From Erpobdella octoculata (taxonomy: Eukaryota > Annelida > Clitellata > Hirudinida > Erpobdellidae), in the NCBI GenBank assembly GCA_963978895.1, contig OZ022242.1:38084731-38148730 (forward strand): DNA of 64,000 bases, in the 5' to 3' direction. Below are positions 45,054-64,000 of the stretch, piece by piece. The translations under genes were made by a program, and so were the position numbers. The notes beneath the pieces are model-generated. The model searched no databases and had not been told where the DNA came from. It saw only the letters and a program-made list of their open reading frames with translations. Within the stretch, counting starts at the first letter, position 1. Every line of letters starts with the position of its first letter.

Positions 45054-48000
45054 ATGAATGAGCTGGAACTGTCTGTCGGGAGTATAGTCAGAAAGACTTG
45101 TGATCGTCTGTTCATTCTTGCAACGTCATCAGGAGATGACATTGTAAATCTTAAAAGGTTGACCCATCTCCTGGAGTTGCAGCGGTTATGGGAGAATGAA
45201 AAGGAAGCAAGAAATGTTATTAATGGTGGTGTCACTACTACAGTTGTTACTGAAAGTTAGTTGGATTCGCAGTCATAATATTGATCTTAGATAGTTTAAT
45301 TTTTAGGTGATGCATTTTATTGCAAATAATAAAGTATTCACTTGAGATTGTAATTTATAGAATCTGTTACGTGCGACAAATTTCTAACAACCAAAGAAGA
45401 TACTTCTGTGCTGGACATAGGTAGTCGTTTAAGTATTACTAATTTAAAATTTGTTTTTTTTTAAATTTAATATGTCATAATAATAGTAAATATATTATTA
45501 TTGTTTGTTAACACCAAATGAATCTTGAATATGAATCTTAGCAACAATGAAAACACATTTTAACCTACTAAATGGCATTTTTAATAACTTAGATTGGTCA
45601 TAATATCATCTCCATTAATATTTGTTTTAAGTCCAGTTTCGACAATTTTTCACACAGTGGTATGCCACGATTGCGGGACATCGGCCACTTTACCATCCAA
45701 CGTCGTGTATAAATGCAACTTGTGCGGTCTAGTTTTTCTCAAATGTCTCTCTCTAATGAGACATCTGCTCATCCACAATAACGTCAACGACGGTCCGTCG
45801 CACGAAGACGGCGACGGACTCTCTCGGGAAGGTCAGGATCAAGAGAACGTCGATGTCACAGCTCTTCAGGAGGAAGAGACAAAAGAACAGTTTGCCCAGT
45901 TTCCTAAAGTTTTGTCGAACCCTGGCAGAAGGAAATCAAAGGCTGTTAACAACAGAATGATTGAAGATGAATGCTACAGCAGTGAAGAGATTCGAGACAA
46001 TAGCATTGATGGTGACAGCCTTTTAAGGAGTCATCAAAAGTGGGTTGGGCTGGTTATGCTAATTATTAAATTGAGTTGGGTTGGTTATGCTAATTATTAA
46101 ATTGAGTTGGGTCATAGAAACTGGACCAACAGAAAACTATGGTATGAGGACAAATAAAGATTTTAAAGATCTTTTTAAATGTACAAATGTTTGTTTTTTT
46201 AGTATCCGAATATATGTTTTAATCCGGATGCATGTATATTAGATAGGCATAATTTTAAATCTGCTCTGTGTGTTGTTTCATTTCATAATTTATTTTATCT
46301 TTCAAGCTGGTTATTATTACACGACATAAAATCGTATTTATTTTATTCCTGGTTTTTATTTCAATTTTCTGCACACTCATGCCAGAAAATAATTTCAGTC
46401 ATTCTAGCGTCAGCGTCGTTCGAACACGAAAAACATCGAATTCAACTAAAATCAAGAAAACCGATGAATTCAACAGCATCAACCGTTCCTCTCAAAAAGA
46501 CAGCTCGATAAACAACAACAACAACAGCAATGGTAACGATGCTTCTAATAACCTACAAGAAGTTGAGAGTTCCGTCAACGGCTCTAAGCCCATGTCCAGC
46601 CACTACAGTTTCTTTCCGCGGCTCGAGTGCCCCGTGTGCGGGCGGACATTCAGGAGGACAGGCTCCCTTAAAAATCACATGGCCACCCACACGACCAGGG
46701 GGCCGATTTTCAGCCACGCTCCCGCTCGCCGTCACCCCCGTAAGAAGCCTTCGCTGCCGGCGGACGGGGGCGGCGAAGGAGACGGAAGCAACCCGTCTGC
46801 TCTCTGTTACGAATGCGGAAAGCAGTTTGTCAGCGTGAAGAGGTTGAGGATACACTCCCTTTCGCACTCTTCTCCCAGGCGGTTTTCGTGCGACAAGTGC
46901 CCCATGAAGTGAGTTGTCTTGCTGTGTGTTTTTTTTTTATCAGCTGTCGGTGCATGTTTCTTCAATTATTGTACTGATTTGTCATGGTGTTCATTATTAA
47001 GAGTTAGTAAGTTATATAATTTTTTAACACTTTGGTACTGGGGGGGTCTCTGTGGCTTAATTTTTCAAAGGTGTCAGTCGCAAGGATAGGTGCTAGGGTA
47101 CTCGATTAATAACTCTGTTTTCTTTGGTTGGATCAGGTGCATACGTTGAAGAGATGATGGAAGTGGTTTAACTAATTAAAAATATGATTGAATTAGAATT
47201 GCAATCTTTTTTTTTACGTTCTAGGTTTTCTATAGCAGCGAGTTTGAAGCGACATCTGCAGAGGCACACCGGCATTCGAGCCTACGTCTGCAGCCAGTGC
47301 GGAAAGTCCTTCGTCCGCACCGACGAGCTGTCCGCTCACGAGAAGTTGCACTTCAACCGGAACAGATTCCCGTGCCCCACTTGTAAGAAAGGGTGAGTGA
47401 ATGGATCAATGAATGAATAAATAAACACAGACCTAAAAAAGGAGAGAAATATAGCTGGGTTGTGGCAATCGGTAGTAAAGTTTTCTCTCTGGTGATGTTT
47501 GTAAATTTGTAAGTCACCTAAACGTTTCAAGTGTTATTAATCTGACAATTTTTTTTTTAATGCTCACCATCATCATCATTACTATTGTTTTCATTTTATC
47601 ATTGTCCTGAATGTCAATTTTTTTTTCTTTAAACTTTTTTTTGTGCGTCCCACAAAGGTTCACGAGGCATGTCGACATGCTCCGACATCAGTCCTGTCAC
47701 GAGACGTCGAGGCCCTACCTGTGCCAGGTGTGCCACAAGTCGTTCGTTCGTTACGACTTCCTCGTCAAGCACCAGTCCACTCATCTCTCCAGGTCATGTC
47801 CCTTCTGTAAAGAGGTACGTTACGTGGAAAGTTGTAAACTACGGACACTTCTTGGTTTTGGATGAATGGATTTGTGCCTGTACAATCGAATCAAATCAAA
47901 GAATCATGTGATTAGGCGCTCCCTTATCGACAAAGTCCATTACACACACCCATCCATTTACAGTGTAAATGGATGTGTGTATGTGTGCACATGTTAATGA

Positions 48001-48644
48001 ATTTCTGTAGATTTAAATGAATGTGAGTGTAAATGAATGTAATATTGTGAGTGTAAATTAATGTAATGTTGTGAGCGTAAATCAATGTAATGTGTAAGTG
48101 TAACTGAATATGGTGTGTAAGTGTAAGTGCAAATGAACTTTAATGTGTTTGTGTGAATGAATTTTTATGTACATGTGCGAATGAATGCTTGCGCGTGTGC
48201 GTACCTGCGATTGAACGCGTGCACGATTGAACAAAATGTTTAAATCTTTTCTATAAATAAATAAATAAATAAACATTTAAAAAATTAAAAAACAAAATGT
48301 TTAAATCTTTTCTATAAATAAATAAAAAATTAAATAACAAAACAAAAAAGATTTTCGAGTCTCGACGGAACGTGACCCTGCACATCAAGAAGGAACACCC
48401 CGACAAGTCGGTCGACGACCTCTTCAAGATCAGCGCGTCGAAGCTGACCTTGACCTCCGATGGTCAGCAGGGCGACGATGCTGACCGGTCGTTTGTTCCG
48501 ATGCTGGAGTTGAGCGCTTTCTCCCCGTTGGTCGACAACGAAGTCGTCCTGACGAGTGACAATTCTCAGCAGGAGGAGGAGGAGCACCTTCGACACATCG
48601 ACTGCTTGTTGCGTCTTCAAAAAGAAGACGATTATCGTTGTTGA
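45054..48644 (+). CDS. C2H2 zinc-finger protein, about seven to eight fingers
   Basis: Exons: 45054-45256 (ATG 45054), about 45361-45420, about 45632-46038, about 46384-46909, 47225-47392, 47658-47815 and 48352-48644. Fingers in order: CNLCGLVFLKCLSLMRHLLIH; CPVCGRTFRRTGSLKNHMATH after a long acidic and Asn/Ser-rich spacer; CYECGKQFVSVKRLRIH; a finger split by an intron between CDKCPMK and SIAASLKRHLQRH; CSQCGKSFVRTDELSAH; another split finger (CPTCKKG, FTRHVDMLRHQSCH); CQVCHKSFVRYDFLVKH; and a last split finger CPFCKE/IFESRRNVTLHIKKEH. The C-terminal tail is acidic and leucine-rich. Introns repeatedly cut between the cysteine and histidine halves. A nuclear DNA-binding role is expected from the fold. 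There is no KRAB, ZAD or BTB domain. I cannot name an orthologue. Confidence 0.85.
46036..46115 (+). repeat. 31-bp repeat starting at a splice donor
   Basis: The phrase gttggg(c/t)tggttatgct recurs at 46044, 46075 and, truncated, 46106. The first copy overlaps the donor aaa|gtgggttggg of the 45632-46038 exon. Confidence 0.7.
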
Positions 48645-50621
48645 ATTTGCGCGCTTGAGTCGTGACTGCTGTTGTTGTTGTACGAGTTTGTACGTGTAGT
48701 TGTGCACGTGTGTTGTCTCACCAGTTTACGGGAGAGTGCTGTGCACGTGTGTTTAACTTATAGTTTGTATTCGATGATTATGTTTAACGATTTTTTTGTT
48801 TCAGACTTACTTGAGTTTTTTTTTTATTCGCTCCTTACGCTATTTTGAGCTGTTTTTCTTTTTAAATCAAGTTTTATTTTATATCAAATTCGAAATTGTC
48901 ATTCGCATCAGTTTTTGCTGGTGACGCTGCTGCGACCGCTTGTCAGAGGCTCGTACTTAATTGCTGCAACTTTTCATGCATGACTCTGCAGCTCAGTTCC
49001 TTTCCCATCAATTCCCCTCGAGTGCCTTTTCAAATCCGAGATGTTATCTCCGGACTTTGTTTCGTACGGGTCCTGTTAATCTTCACACATGCTTAAACAT
49101 ACAAATTATGTAGTTTTTTTAATCAAGTGAACTGTTCTTATTATGTTGTTGTATGCGAGGTAATGTTGTTTTTTTTTAATGGCTTTTCATCGAAGGAGAC
49201 TTTAAAGCCACTTTTCTATCGATGGGTGTGGTCGAAGCACTTTATAAAAAGATGGTGCTTTAAAACTTTTTTAGAAGGCGCCTGTTGTTTCTAATTCTTT
49301 TTTACTTCTGGTAGAACACTGTCTCCTATTGGGGGGATGGGGATGTGGCAAAACGTTTAAAAAACCCATGCAGGGGGGGGGGCAAAATACCTGAACCCCA
49401 CTGACGACTCTACCCGCGAAAACGGTAAAGTACAAAGACGCATCGGTCGGACTTATCGACATCCTGAGCAGGTTATTATTACCGTTGGCGATCGGGTTGT
49501 ACCCGGTTGGTCATGTGTCGTTTTTTTTTGTTTTGTTTTATTACTGGCATAAAACTACGTTAGATTCGGTGTGTAATGGCGGGGAAATAATGGTAATGAC
49601 GATATCAAATGGTGAAATAATGCTAAAAAAAAAACGGATGTCAAATGGTATAAAATAATAAATGGTATAGATATATATATATATTGTAAGATAGTAGTGT
49701 TGTTTTGTGCAAGAGTACACTGGATGAGAAAACAAAATGAGGTGCTAAGCAATAATTATACCATAATTATAATTAACAAAGCCAGAATGCTGAAATCCAA
49801 TAAGAAACTATTCAATGGTGTTTATATACAAATACAATGGGTATATATATATATACAAATAATGTGTATATACATACAAACATAAATAATACAAAACTAA
49901 TTAGGTTTTTATTCTCGATAAAACAATCCGTTTATTTATGACAGGGCCAACATTCGTGCGACGTACGATGATTAAAAGCGAATAAATGGCAAAAAAAAAT
50001 ATATATATATATAGAAAAAAAGATGCTTATTTATTAGAGATTAGCTGCTCGAGGCAGTGGAATGATTAGTTGAACCGTAGCGAAAAAAAATTAATATAAA
50101 AAAAGAGTTGCTCTTAAGTTGAAAGTAAATTTTGATCAAATCAAACGAAACCGCCGTGAAATTTCAGCAAACGTTTGAAATTGCTGCGACGTAGCCACGT
50201 ACCGCGACGGAGCGAAAACGATTGCTGTTAGAGATTGAAGCAGCATCATAAAACGGTTCAGTTAGGAGGTTCAAGCAAAAAATAATAGCAGATTCACGCC
50301 TCCGCAAAGAAAGGAAAAACACCACGGGAGGGAACGAAAGAAAAAAAATTTAATCGGGCGAAAGAATATCAAACGCAACAAATCGGAACAAGGTGAATGC
50401 AATTAAAAAAAAAAAAACGAACAGATCTCAACGCCACGGAAACAGACAAAAATGAAGAAAAAAAATCTGCAAAAAAGAAAGAAAGATTACAACTAAGCCT
50501 TGATAACAACAAATCACTACGGCAACAACGACGACGACGAATCAAAACACGGCACACGAAACGACACACGCATGAAATTATTCGCATCCCGCACATTCCG
50601 GTCCGGCACGCAGGTTGTCCG
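48645..50621. other. intergenic between converging genes
   Basis: It holds the 3' UTRs of the zinc-finger gene (+) and the kinase gene (-). G-rich patches near 49330 and 49372 (gcaggggggggggcaaaa) recall the MITE-like fragments elsewhere in the window. Short TA runs occur at 49672-49684, 49842-49855 and 50001-50012. No exon is recognised. Confidence 0.5.
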
Positions 50622-63666
<13,045 letters not shown>

Positions 63667-64000
63667 TCTCTCGTTTGTATTGTTTATACCGGAACTAACT
63701 AGCGGTCTTTTAGAGGTTTAACTTTCCATGTTTTAAAGAAGCAACAGATGTTGTACCATACACATTAAGCTGGTTTGCAATAACTCTTTACATATATTAA
63801 TTATTGTGCTATTACATGTAACCAAATATATCTGTGAACGTTTAGCTGTGAATTTAGACCAAAAACTTATTAGAAGAACTCAGTGGCATCTTGATCAGAT
63901 TTAATTTGGCGGTTCTATTTAATTATTTGTTAGTGAGCTTTTACGTTCCAGGAAAAATAATTCTTTATGGCAACATCTTCATTCAACTTTTATAACTTAG
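63667..64000 (-). promoter_or_regulatory. upstream region of the kinase gene
   Basis: 5' UTR and probable promoter of the kinase gene. I see no TATA box at a fitting distance or other motif I would name. Confidence 0.4.

Overview
This is eukaryotic nuclear DNA from an animal. All five large genes are split into many short exons with GT-AG introns, and the exons are clearly more GC-rich than the AT-rich introns. The genes belong to animal or ciliary families: ataxin-10, a very large coiled-coil protein of CCDC162 type, an ETS factor with pointed domain, a C2H2 zinc-finger protein, and a Misshapen/TNIK-type kinase. Introns are mostly 100-1000 bases and packed with micro- and minisatellites. The divergent proteins, compact genes and tRNA-derived SINEs suggest an aquatic invertebrate, possibly a tunicate, but I cannot fix the phylum from sequence alone.

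Layout. 1-142: one exon of a plus-strand multipass membrane protein. 1142-5483 (-): ataxin-10. 6245-9473 (+): a Ty3/Gypsy-like LTR retrotransposon with apparently identical 197-bp LTRs, 5-bp target duplication, primer site and polypurine tract; its single long ORF lacks nearly all of reverse transcriptase and RNase H. 10039-11388 (+): an unrecognised 449-aa basic protein. 12908-35606 (-): a gene of about 45 exons encoding a coiled-coil protein of roughly 2,500 aa; its penultimate-exon acceptor lies 31 bp from a complete hAT transposon (13569-16605). 37476-43354 (+): GABP-alpha-like ETS factor, head to head with the coiled-coil gene. 45054-48644 (+): C2H2 zinc-finger gene. 50622-63666 (-): Misshapen/TNIK/MINK/MAP4K4-type kinase with complete kinase and CNH domains.

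The genes do not form a pathway or operon; this is an ordinary animal gene neighbourhood. The most unusual signal is in the introns. At least eight exon-intron borders, in four of the genes, are followed or preceded by tandem repeats whose unit contains the splice site itself, sometimes with the first or last 10-15 bases of the exon. These create runs of two to seven near-identical 5' or 3' splice sites. Other notable points are a pair of introns sharing a 17-bp satellite, three tRNA-derived SINEs, and several short inverted-repeat elements.

Exon limits were read by eye from frame, splice dinucleotides and family similarity. Most should be good to a few bases, but some small exons are uncertain.
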